From Solidesulfovibrio carbinoliphilus subsp. oakridgensis (lineage in GTDB: Bacteria > Desulfobacterota > Desulfovibrionia > Desulfovibrionales > Desulfovibrionaceae), in the NCBI RefSeq assembly GCF_000177215.2, contig NZ_CM001368.1, positions 2,480,001-2,544,000 on the forward strand: a DNA stretch of 64,000 nt, read 5' to 3'. Below, piece after piece: positions 42,124 to 49,920 of this stretch; positions within the stretch are counted from its first letter, which is position 1, and every line of letters begins with the position of its first letter. Under the pieces are notes generated by a model. The model saw only the letters and a program-made list of their open reading frames with translations. It was not told the origin of the DNA and searched no databases. A program made the position numbers and the translations under genes.

Positions 42124-43767
42124 CTAGTTGGAGACGAGGCTCAGGTTCTTGACGCCCATGGCCACGTAGATGTCGGCCAGGGCGCTCTGGTAGTCGGTCA
42201 GGGCCTGGGTCAGATTGAACTCGGCCGAGCTCACCCGGGCCTGGGCGTCGAGGACGTCGGTGCTGGTGCCGACCTGCGCCTGGTAGCGGGCCACGGCCAT
42301 GCGGTAGCCTTCGCGCGAGGCTTCGAGCGCCGTGCGGGCCACGGAGATGCGTTTGGCCGCGTCCTGGATGTTTAGGTAGAAGGTCTTGACCTGGTAGCCG
42401 ACGTCGAGGCGCAGCTTGGCCAGGTCGGCCTGGACCTTTTTCACGTTTTCCCGGGCGGACTGCACGCCGAAGTAGGTCGAGCCCCAGTCCCAGGCCTGGA
42501 GCGTGGCCCCGATGCCGATGGCGGCGGAGTCCGGCGTGGTGGCGCCGGAGGAGTCCTTGAGGCCGAGGTCGGGCTGGTTGCCCTGCTTGGTGTAGGTGGC
42601 CTGGGCCTGGACCTGGGGATAGAAGGTGCTGGCCGCGATCTTGACGTCGCGTTCGGCCATCTGGACGGTCTTCACCCCCATGTAGAGGTCCGGGCGCAGC
42701 TTGTAGGCCGTGTCCAGGCACTCTTCGATGCTCATGGGGAACGGGATGTAGGTCAGCTCGCCCACGTAATTGGTCTGCTGGTTAAGCGGCAGGTTTAGGA
42801 GCGAATTGAGCTGGGCCGTCTGGACCAGGACATCGTTTTCGGCCTTCAGCAGGTTCTGCTCGGCCTGGGCCAGGTCGGATTCGGCCTGCAACACGTCGAG
42901 GCGGGGCTTGAGGCCCACGTCGTAGTAGGCCTGGGCCACCTTGTACTGGGATTCGAGCCGGGCCACGGAATCCTTGTTGCTCTGCACGTTGGACCGGGCC
43001 TGGAGCAGGGTCAGGAAGGCCTGCTGCACGGCTTTGATGAGGCTCAGTTCCGTGTACTTGATGTTGGCCTCGGCCTGCTCCCGGGACAGCTCGGCCTTCT
43101 GGTAGCTGCTCAAGAGCTTGAAACCGGTGAAAAGCGGCTGGGTGGCCGTCAACTGCAACTGGTACAGGTTTTTCCAGTAGCCGATCCGGGAAGAGGAATA
43201 GGTCGATGTGGCCAGCGAGGACCCGGTCATGCTGTTGATGATCTGGTTGCTCGGGATGGTGACGGCGTTTTGGCTGATGACCTGGGCGTCGGTCCGCTGG
43301 AAGGTGTAGCTCACCGTGCCGACCGCCCCGAAATTGGCCATGGCTTGGCGCCGCTGCTGCTCGGCGCCGCTCAGGATGGCCCGGGCCGACTGCATCTGCG
43401 GGTTGGCGTCAAGGCCGCGCTGGGCGCTCTGCTGCATGTCGATGGGGTTGCCCTCGGCGGCCGGAAGGCCGGCGCCGGTGGTCGTGTGCTGGGCCACGGC
43501 CGGATCGGTCTGCCGGTCCTTGACGAAGTCCGGCAGCGGAATCTTCTCGATCTTGGCTTCGATGCCGTCGCCCGCCGGGGCGGGACTCCCGGCCTGGGAG
43601 CCGTTGGCGGAACCGCTTTTGGCGTTGGCGGTATAGCGGTTGGCCACCCGGTCCTTGGCGGACGGCGTGGCCGCGTCCTGGGCCTGGGCCTGGCCGGCGA
43701 AGAGGCCCGCAACGAAAAGACTCGTGATGACAGCCAGAAAGAGTCTTTGTTTGAAACATGCAATCAT
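42124..43767 (-). CDS. TolC-family outer membrane efflux protein
   Basis: A 547-residue outer membrane protein of the TolC/OEP family, the exit duct of tripartite efflux or type I secretion. The signal peptide is about 1-29 (LFLAVITSLFVAGLFAGQAQA). About 85 low-complexity residues precede the TolC core, which shows the two-fold helical repeat, e.g. QSARAILSGAEQQRRQAMAN and the paired LDVLQAESDLAQAEQNLLKA and TDVLDAQARVSSAEFNLTQA. No inner-membrane transporter or adaptor gene is adjacent, so the partner is elsewhere. AGGGAGAAGGA precedes the ATG. An inverted repeat overlaps its presumed promoter. Confidence 0.85.
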   Translation of the reverse strand: MIACFKQRLFLAVITSLFVAGLFAGQAQAQDAATPSAKDRVANRYTANAKSGSANGSQAGSPAPAGDGIEAKIEKIPLPDFVKDRQTDPAVAQHTTTGAGLPAAEGNPIDMQQSAQRGLDANPQMQSARAILSGAEQQRRQAMANFGAVGTVSYTFQRTDAQVISQNAVTIPSNQIINSMTGSSLATSTYSSSRIGYWKNLYQLQLTATQPLFTGFKLLSSYQKAELSREQAEANIKYTELSLIKAVQQAFLTLLQARSNVQSNKDSVARLESQYKVAQAYYDVGLKPRLDVLQAESDLAQAEQNLLKAENDVLVQTAQLNSLLNLPLNQQTNYVGELTYIPFPMSIEECLDTAYKLRPDLYMGVKTVQMAERDVKIAASTFYPQVQAQATYTKQGNQPDLGLKDSSGATTPDSAAIGIGATLQAWDWGSTYFGVQSARENVKKVQADLAKLRLDVGYQVKTFYLNIQDAAKRISVARTALEASREGYRMAVARYQAQVGTSTDVLDAQARVSSAEFNLTQALTDYQSALADIYVAMGVKNLSLVSN

Positions 43768-43842
43768 TCGGTCCTTCTCCCTGCCGGTCGATTACCCTGT
43801 TTCGGGCAACACCCGATAATATAATTATTCCGGAATGTATAG

Positions 43843-43866
43843 CTTGGTGAACACGCATTCACCAAG
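43843..43866. promoter_or_regulatory. Inverted repeat in the tolC-like/polA divergent region
   Basis: CTTGGTGAA (43843-43851) and TTCACCAAG (43858-43866) form a perfect 9-bp inverted repeat with a 6-base spacer. On the minus strand the TTCACC of one arm could be the -35 of the tolC-like promoter, with TAATTA 18 bases on. This suits a repressor operator. Confidence 0.45.
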
Positions 43867-44010
43867 CCGACCAACATGACGACGATCTCGGCCTTCTAGG
43901 CCCTTCCCCCGGCTTTGTCGAGGCCCGGCCGCTCCCGGTTGCAACCCGCACGCCCCTGCCGTACAAACCCGCCATCGGCACCGCCGCAAGGACAGGCCCA
44001 AAGGAGCCCC

Positions 44011-46647
44011 ATGACCCTCGCCAAACGCCTCGGATTCGAGCAGAGCCCGGTTTTCCTCGTGGACGGCACCGCTTTTTTCTACCGGGGCTACCATGCCTTC
44101 GGCGACCTCTCCCGCTCGGACGGGTTTCCGACCAGCGCCCTTTTCATGATTTTTCGGCTGCTGTTCAAGTTACTGAAAGAACAGGAACCGAGCCACCTGG
44201 TTTTCTTTCTGGACGGACGCGGCCCCAATTTCCGCAGCAAGATTTATTCCAATTACAAGGCCAACCGCGACGCCATGCCCGAGCCCCTGGCCCGGCAGGT
44301 GGAGCCCCTGCGCCAGGGCCTGCGCCTCCTTGGCGTGCCGGTCATCGTGCCCGAGGACGCCGAGGCCGACGACGGCATCGCCACCCTGGCCGCCCGGTTC
44401 CGGGACATCCGGCCGGTGGTCATCGTCGGCGCGGACAAGGACCTCAAGCAGTGCCTGGACGACCGGGTGGTCCTCTACGATCCCTCGGGCAAGGCCGAGA
44501 AGCTGACCACCAAGGCCGCCTTCACGGCCGAGTGCGGCATCGAGCCCGCCTCCTGGCCGGATTTGCAAGCCCTGGTCGGGGACACCAGCGACAACATCCC
44601 GGGCGTGCCGGGGGTCGGCCCCAAGACGGCGCTGGCCATCCTGCGCACCCTGCCGACGCTCGAAGCCGTGCGCGACAACCTGGACGCCGTGCCCGTCTCG
44701 GCCCGCAAAAAGATCGAGCCCTTTCTGGAGGCGGTCTTCACCTACCGTGCGCTGACGCGCCTTCGCACCGACATCCTGCCGGACACGGCCCTGGCCGACG
44801 CGCTGCTGGCCAAGCCCGACACGGCCGGGCTGCGGGCCTTTCTGGAGTCCTACGAGTTGCGCACCCTGGCCCGGGAGGCGGCCGTCCTGCCGACCGACCC
44901 GGCCGGCAAGGCGGCCCAGGCGGCCGCTCCCAAGGCCGCTGGCGCGGCCACCCAGCTCTCGCTTTTCGGCAACGACCGGCCCTGCCCGCCGCCCGTGGAA
45001 CCGGGCGCGGCCCGGGACTTCGTCCCGGCCACCGGCCTGCCGGACCTGTCCGGCCGGGCCGTGGCCCTGGTACCGGTGGCCGGCGGCTTCACCCTGTCCC
45101 TCGGCCCCGCCGAGTGCGCGACCGACGCCGCCCCGGCCGAGCTGGCCCCGCTTCTGGCCACAGCCTCCCGGGTGGCCGTGCCCTCGGTCAAGGCCCTCCT
45201 GGCCCTGGATCCGGCCTTCGAGGCCCTGCCCCTCCCCACATGGTTCGACCTCGGCCTCGCCGCCTATCTCCTCAATCCCGAACAGCGCAACTACGGGTTC
45301 GAGCGGCTGCGCGACAGCCTTTTCGCCGATCCGGCCGTGGACGCCTCGGACCTGTCCCCGGCCGACACGGCCAAGGCCGCGGCCCGCCTCGCCGATCTCC
45401 TGGCCTCGCGCCTGGAGGCGGCCGGCCTCTCCGACCTGGTGGCCCGGCTGGAGCTGCCCCTGGTGCCCGTCCTTTTGTCCATGGAGCGGATCGGCATCGG
45501 CATCGACACCGCCGCCCTGGCCGCCTTTGGCGCGGAAGTGGCCACCGAACTGGCCCGCCTCGAAGGGGCCATCCGGGAGCTGGCCGGCGAGGGGTTCAAC
45601 CCCCGGTCGAGCCGGCAGCTCGGGGAGGTCCTTTACGGCCGGATGGGCCTCAAGCCCCGGGGCAAGACCCCGGGCGGCGCGGCCTCGACCTCCCAGGAGG
45701 CCCTCGAGCGGCTGGCCGGCGAAAACCCGCTGGTGGACCGCATCCTGGAATTCCGGAAGCTCGAAAAGCTCCGCTCCACCTACCTCGATCCCCTGCCGCG
45801 CCTGGCCGACGCCGCCGGCCGGATCCACACCACGTTCAACAATCTGGCCACGGCCACGGGCCGGCTCTCGAGCTCCAACCCCAATCTGCAAAACATCCCC
45901 ATCCGGGGCACCCTTGGCCGGCGCATGCGCGAGTGTTTCGTGGCCGCTGCCGGGAAAAAGCTGGTCGCGGCCGACTATTCCCAGATTGAGCTGCGGGTCC
46001 TGGCCCACCTGTCCGGCGAGCCGGCGCTCCTTGCGGCCTTCGAGCAGGGGGCCGACATCCACGCCCGCACGGCCGCCATCCTTTTCGACAAGGCCGAGGC
46101 CGACATCCGGCCCGACGAACGCCGGCAGGCCAAGACCATCAACTTCGGCCTGCTCTATGGCATGGGGCCCCAGAAGCTGTCCCGGGACCTCGGCATCAAG
46201 CTCGACGCGGCCAAGGCCTTCATCGAGAAGTATTTCGAGCGACTCTCCGGCCTCTCGACGTTCTACCAGGGCATCGTGGACACGGCCAAGGCGCAGGGCT
46301 TCGTCACCACCCTGGCCGGGCGGCGGCGGCTGTTGCCGGAAATCCATTCCGCCAACAGCCAGCTGGCCTCCCAGGCCCGGCGCCAGGCCATCAACACGGT
46401 GGTCCAGGGCGGCGCGGCCGACATCATCAAGATGGCCATGCTGGCGGCCCACAACGACCCGGAACTGGCCGGGCTCGGCGCGGCCATGGTGCTCCAGGTC
46501 CACGACGAACTGCTGCTCGAAACGCCGGAAGCGGCCGCCCAGGCCGCCGGCGAGCGGCTGTCCGCGCTCATGTGCGGGGTCGTCGCCCTGGCCGTGCCCC
46601 TGGCCGTCGACTGGGGCGCGGGCCAGACCTGGGGCCAGGCCCATTAG
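44011..46647 (+). CDS. polA: DNA polymerase I
   Basis: An 878-residue repair and Okazaki-fragment polymerase. The N-terminal 5'-3' exonuclease (about 1-290) has FLVDGTAFFYRGYHAF, EAEADDGIATLA-like (EDAEADDGIATLAAR) and GDTSDNIPGVPGVGPKTA. The middle domain (about 310-480) lacks the DxE proofreading motif, so it is probably inactive as a 3'-5' exonuclease. The polymerase domain has TGRLSSSNPNLQNIPIRG, ADYSQIELRVLAHLSG, the O-helix RRQAKTINFGLLYGMG and QVHDELLLE. AAAGGAG lies before ATG 44011. It is divergent from the tolC-like gene. Confidence 0.95.
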   Translation: MTLAKRLGFEQSPVFLVDGTAFFYRGYHAFGDLSRSDGFPTSALFMIFRLLFKLLKEQEPSHLVFFLDGRGPNFRSKIYSNYKANRDAMPEPLARQVEPLRQGLRLLGVPVIVPEDAEADDGIATLAARFRDIRPVVIVGADKDLKQCLDDRVVLYDPSGKAEKLTTKAAFTAECGIEPASWPDLQALVGDTSDNIPGVPGVGPKTALAILRTLPTLEAVRDNLDAVPVSARKKIEPFLEAVFTYRALTRLRTDILPDTALADALLAKPDTAGLRAFLESYELRTLAREAAVLPTDPAGKAAQAAAPKAAGAATQLSLFGNDRPCPPPVEPGAARDFVPATGLPDLSGRAVALVPVAGGFTLSLGPAECATDAAPAELAPLLATASRVAVPSVKALLALDPAFEALPLPTWFDLGLAAYLLNPEQRNYGFERLRDSLFADPAVDASDLSPADTAKAAARLADLLASRLEAAGLSDLVARLELPLVPVLLSMERIGIGIDTAALAAFGAEVATELARLEGAIRELAGEGFNPRSSRQLGEVLYGRMGLKPRGKTPGGAASTSQEALERLAGENPLVDRILEFRKLEKLRSTYLDPLPRLADAAGRIHTTFNNLATATGRLSSSNPNLQNIPIRGTLGRRMRECFVAAAGKKLVAADYSQIELRVLAHLSGEPALLAAFEQGADIHARTAAILFDKAEADIRPDERRQAKTINFGLLYGMGPQKLSRDLGIKLDAAKAFIEKYFERLSGLSTFYQGIVDTAKAQGFVTTLAGRRRLLPEIHSANSQLASQARRQAINTVVQGGAADIIKMAMLAAHNDPELAGLGAAMVLQVHDELLLETPEAAAQAAGERLSALMCGVVALAVPLAVDWGAGQTWGQAH

Positions 46648-46779
46648 GCGGCGTCCGGGGCTTTTAATCCCGGCCAAACTCCCGTATCGTCCGCGCCTGG
46701 GAACTCTTTCCCGACGCCGCCGACAGCCGGAGGCGTTCCAGCCGGCCCGGCCGGCCGGAACCTTTTGAAGGAACAGGGC

Positions 46780-47604
46780 ATGCCGCCATCCGGAAAATCC
46801 ATTCGCGAAGACCTGGCCCGGGCCAAGGCCGCCTTTGCCAAAAACGACGAACTGCGGACCGTGCAGCTCGTGGTCATGGCCTTGCGGGCTTTCGTGTCCG
46901 TCAAACTGCCGAGCTCCGACCGCATCATGGTGGAAGGCCTGCTGCGCGAAAGCTTTTCCAATCTGAGCAAACTGCCCCACATCCGGAAACTGGCCCCAAA
47001 CGGCATCCCCTACGTCAAGGGACAGGAGCAGAAGCTCTGCTCCACCCTCATTCCCCTGGCCCAACAGCTCGAAGACGAGCTCGGCCGGGAAGACCTGGAC
47101 GCCATGCGCGAACGCAAGCTGCGCATCGACCATGCCATCATCAAGGGGAGCAAATTTCTGGCCGACGGCAACCTGCTCGAAGCCCAGCGCAACTTCCGGG
47201 CGGCCGTGGAAGACTACGTGGACGAGAAAGGGCTTTTCCCGCTGATCGCCTCGCGCCTCCTCGACGCCGGCCAGTTCAAGCCGTCGTTCGAATACATCCG
47301 GCGGGCGGTGGAAGAGTCCCCGGACAACGCCCGGGCCTACGATTTCCTGCTGACCGCGGCCGGCAAGGCCGAGGAATGGAGCCTGGCCGAGCGCATCCTG
47401 CTCGACGTCCAGGCAAAGGGCGTCCGCCAGCCCCTGCTCGACCAGACGCTGGCCCTGGTGGAAGCGCGCCTTGGCCACTGGGCCGAGGCCCGTTCGGCGG
47501 CCAAACGGGCCGTGGACGCAGCACCCCGCCTGGCCGAAGCCGCCCGGGTCCTGGCCCTGGCCGAGAAGAAACTGGCCGAGAAAGCCGCTCCTTCCGCATC
47601 CTGA
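46780..47604 (+). CDS. TPR-type helical repeat protein
   Basis: A 274-residue soluble protein with helical hairpins of the tetratricopeptide type in the C-terminal half: GSKFLADGNLLEAQRNFRAAV, LLDAGQFKPSFEYIRRAVEE, AGKAEEWSLAERILLDVQAK and VEARLGHWAEARSAAKRAVD. The N-terminal 110 residues are helical and unassigned. ATG 46780 has AAGGA upstream; a TTG 15 bases earlier is in frame but weaker. It follows polA on the same strand. The function is probably scaffolding; partners are unknown. Confidence 0.75.
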   Translation: MPPSGKSIREDLARAKAAFAKNDELRTVQLVVMALRAFVSVKLPSSDRIMVEGLLRESFSNLSKLPHIRKLAPNGIPYVKGQEQKLCSTLIPLAQQLEDELGREDLDAMRERKLRIDHAIIKGSKFLADGNLLEAQRNFRAAVEDYVDEKGLFPLIASRLLDAGQFKPSFEYIRRAVEESPDNARAYDFLLTAAGKAEEWSLAERILLDVQAKGVRQPLLDQTLALVEARLGHWAEARSAAKRAVDAAPRLAEAARVLALAEKKLAEKAAPSAS

Positions 47605-47640
47605 CCCCGGCCCCACCGGAACGGCGCACCTGCGGCCGGG

Positions 47641-48534
47641 CTACCTTCCGGCCAGGAGCGCCAGGGCTCGCGTCTCCACGGCACTTGCGTCCTCGGCGTC
47701 GGCGAACACGGCCACCGTCCTTCCCCCTCCCCTGTCCAGGGCGTGGTAGACCGCGCCCACACTGCCCGGCCCGCCGGCGGAATGGCCGGCCACGGCCAAG
47801 GGCCGGTCCATGCCCGGACGCTTCATGGTCCCGCGCATGAGGCCGAGCCCGTAGCCGGCCGTGTGCCACGGACGGCCGGCCATCCCCGGCGCGAGGAGAA
47901 ACGGTTCCAGAAATGCCTGCTTCCAGGCCGGGGCCAGGAGCTCGCCCGCGAGCAGCCGGTGCAGGGCCAGGGCCGCCTCGGCCACCGGGCCGATGACGGT
48001 CCCGTGGAAGCACCAGCCCGGTTGGTAGCCGTGGCCGCCGGGAAACGCCGTGGCCGCCATGTCGGCGGGCCGTTCCGCCAGCCGGGAGGCGACAAGCCCC
48101 AGGGGACCAAGGACCAGAGCGGCCAGAGCCTCGCCGAGACCCGTGCCGCAAATCCGTTCGATCAGCCGGCGCAGGAGCAGGTAGCCGACGTTGGAGTAGG
48201 CCCAGCCGGTCCGGGGCGCGAAAAGGAGCCTGTCCGGCGAAACCCGCGCCAAAAGCGCCTGGTCGGACCAGGGCGCGTCTCCCCGGGACACCGCCTCGCG
48301 GTACTCGGCCAGGGCCCCGTAATCCCCCACCCCGGCCCGGTGTTGCAGAAGGTCGCGGACCGTAAAGGGATACGCGTCCAGCCTGGCCTCGATATCCAGT
48401 TGGCCCTTCCCGGCCAGCCTGAGCAGGCAGGCGGCGATCAGGGGCTTGGTGAAACTCCACCAGGGCACGACCGCCGTCGCGGCCCCGGGCCGCAGGTCGC
48501 CCGTCGCTTCGACGAGGGCGGCGTAGCGGGTCAT
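47641..48534 (-). CDS. Serine hydrolase of the beta-lactamase / D-Ala-D-Ala carboxypeptidase clan
   Basis: A 297-residue protein of the class C beta-lactamase fold. The nucleophile motif is S27-x-x-K30 (WWSFTKPLI), followed by LLQHRAGVGDY, the YSN motif in TGWAYSNVGYLLLRRLIE, and HSAGGPGSVGAVY in place of the usual KTG/HxG strand. There is no signal peptide, so it is probably cytoplasmic and an esterase or peptidase rather than a resistance enzyme. It is convergent with the TPR gene and lies downstream of the unknown gene at 48608. Confidence 0.8.
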   Translation of the reverse strand: MTRYAALVEATGDLRPGAATAVVPWWSFTKPLIAACLLRLAGKGQLDIEARLDAYPFTVRDLLQHRAGVGDYGALAEYREAVSRGDAPWSDQALLARVSPDRLLFAPRTGWAYSNVGYLLLRRLIERICGTGLGEALAALVLGPLGLVASRLAERPADMAATAFPGGHGYQPGWCFHGTVIGPVAEAALALHRLLAGELLAPAWKQAFLEPFLLAPGMAGRPWHTAGYGLGLMRGTMKRPGMDRPLAVAGHSAGGPGSVGAVYHALDRGGGRTVAVFADAEDASAVETRALALLAGR

Positions 48535-48607
48535 GGCCGGCCTCCCCCTGGCGGGAGGCTTTCGAGGAAAAACGCGCCGAAGCACCCCGGAAGCATGTGC
48601 GGCGATC

Positions 48608-49681
48608 CTAGATGCCGGCGAGCCCCTCGACCAGGAGGGCGGCGTGTTCCGGCCAGGCCCGGGCGCACAGCTCCCGCTCCCCGGGCGCAGCCGCGTCCAT
48701 GAGCTGGCTGCCGGCCCCGGCCAGTTCCTCGGCCGAAAACGAGTCCAGGAAATCGAGGAGCCCCAGCCCCCCGTCGTCCAGGTCCGGCCGCTCGCCAAGG
48801 CCCCGGGCAAATCCGGCCACCGCCGCCCCGGCCACCTCCGGACCGGCCAAAACCAGCTCCCCGACCCCGTCCACCCGGTCGAGCCGCAGCCGCATGGTCA
48901 TGTTGGTGAAAAAGGCCAGCCCGGCCAACCGCTCGGCCATGGGGCCGGCTTCGGTAAAATTGCGCGACGCGCCGTAGCCCCGGACGGTGACGAGCCTTGC
49001 CGCCACTTCCCCGCCGGCCAGGCTCCCCACGAAATCCCCGGCCGCGTGGTGCCACGGCCCGATGGACGCCCCGGTCGGCGCGTCGAAATACCGGGTCAGG
49101 ATCCGGGCCGCCTCGCCATAGAGCGCCGCGGTCTCCCCGGCCGTCAGCACCCGCTCCCCGGCGTCGAAATCCCACAACCGCACCCGGCCGGCCCCGTCCT
49201 GGTGGAATTCGTGGAACCCGCCGAACCACTCCTCCAGCAAAAAGGCCAGGCCCCGGGCCTGCCCGACCGCGTACGGGCAGGGCAGGAACTCCGGCGTGAA
49301 ACGGCTTCGCAGGCCGCGCAAGAGCCCGGCCTCCTCTTCCAGGCAGGCCACGGCCACGGGCGTGGCCGCCACATTGACGCAAAATTTCGCCACCCCATGC
49401 CCCAGCCGGACCGTGACGCTGGCCGGATGGTAGAGGGCCCCGTGCTTCTCGGCCCGGACGACGATCTCCCCCACGCCCGCCACGCCGTCCCCATGCCCGG
49501 CCGCCGCCAAGGCCCGGCCCAGGGCCGCGTACCCGTCCCCGGCCAGAAACGCTTCCAGGGCCTCGAAATACGCCCCGTACGTCAGCTCCGGCCCGCCGCC
49601 CTCGACCAGGGCCGCCCCATGCTCCGGCCGCCAGGGCAGCGTCCCGGCGGGTGTGGCGATTTCACGTAGGATGGTGTCCAT
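48608..49681 (-). CDS. Hypothetical protein, translation start supplied by a repeat element
   Basis: A 357-residue soluble protein I do not recognise. It has short segments like those of phosphotransferase folds (RVRLWDFDAGERVLTAG and GYAALGRALAAAGHGDGVAG), but no clear catalytic HxD...D pair. A Cys-containing strand, HGVAKFCVNVAATPVAVACL, stands out. The start codon at 49681 lies immediately beside the terminal repeat of the palindromic element at 49683, whose GGAGG (complement of 49690-49694) is placed 8 bases from the ATG and acts as the ribosome site. It follows cbiA on the same strand. Confidence 0.6.
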   Translation of the reverse strand: MDTILREIATPAGTLPWRPEHGAALVEGGGPELTYGAYFEALEAFLAGDGYAALGRALAAAGHGDGVAGVGEIVVRAEKHGALYHPASVTVRLGHGVAKFCVNVAATPVAVACLEEEAGLLRGLRSRFTPEFLPCPYAVGQARGLAFLLEEWFGGFHEFHQDGAGRVRLWDFDAGERVLTAGETAALYGEAARILTRYFDAPTGASIGPWHHAAGDFVGSLAGGEVAARLVTVRGYGASRNFTEAGPMAERLAGLAFFTNMTMRLRLDRVDGVGELVLAGPEVAGAAVAGFARGLGERPDLDDGGLGLLDFLDSFSAEELAGAGSQLMDAAAPGERELCARAWPEHAALLVEGLAGI

Positions 49682-49682
49682 A

Positions 49683-49920
49683 GAAGATGCCTCCGGCGGC
49701 CGGGGGGGATGATCCCCCCCGGACCCCCTCAATGGTGTAGGGGTATTGGGTCGGCCGGGCGGTCGATCCGGGTTCATGGTCAAAGGGAAAAAGGAATGCC
49801 AATGCCGGTGGCCTCCGTCCTTTTCCACTGCAGCTGCGGGACTTCGTGCCGGCAAGCCCGCAGCCCGCCAGGGAGGGTCCGGGAGGGGGTTACCCCCTCC
49901 CGGCCGCCGGAGGCATCTTC
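49683..49920 (-). repeat. Intergenic palindromic element overlapping two genes (238 bp)
   Basis: The two terminal repeats (core GATGCCTCCGGCGGCCGG) face each other across about 150 bases of spacer. One end encodes the last nine codons and stop of cbiA; the other end supplies the ribosome site of the 48608-49681 gene. The inner part holds GGGGGATGATCCCCCC with GGACCCCCT at one side and GGGAGGGGGTTACCCCCTCC at the other. The spacer itself has no recognisable gene. Confidence 0.75.

Noticed and set aside
44170-47616. 1148-residue open frame opposite polA
   Set aside because: Antisense shadow of polA and the TPR gene, both of which have clear motifs in the plus frames.
47641-48534. Beta-lactamase resistance gene
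   Set aside because: The protein has SxxK and YSN motifs but no signal peptide and no typical KTG motif, so an esterase or peptidase role is more likely.
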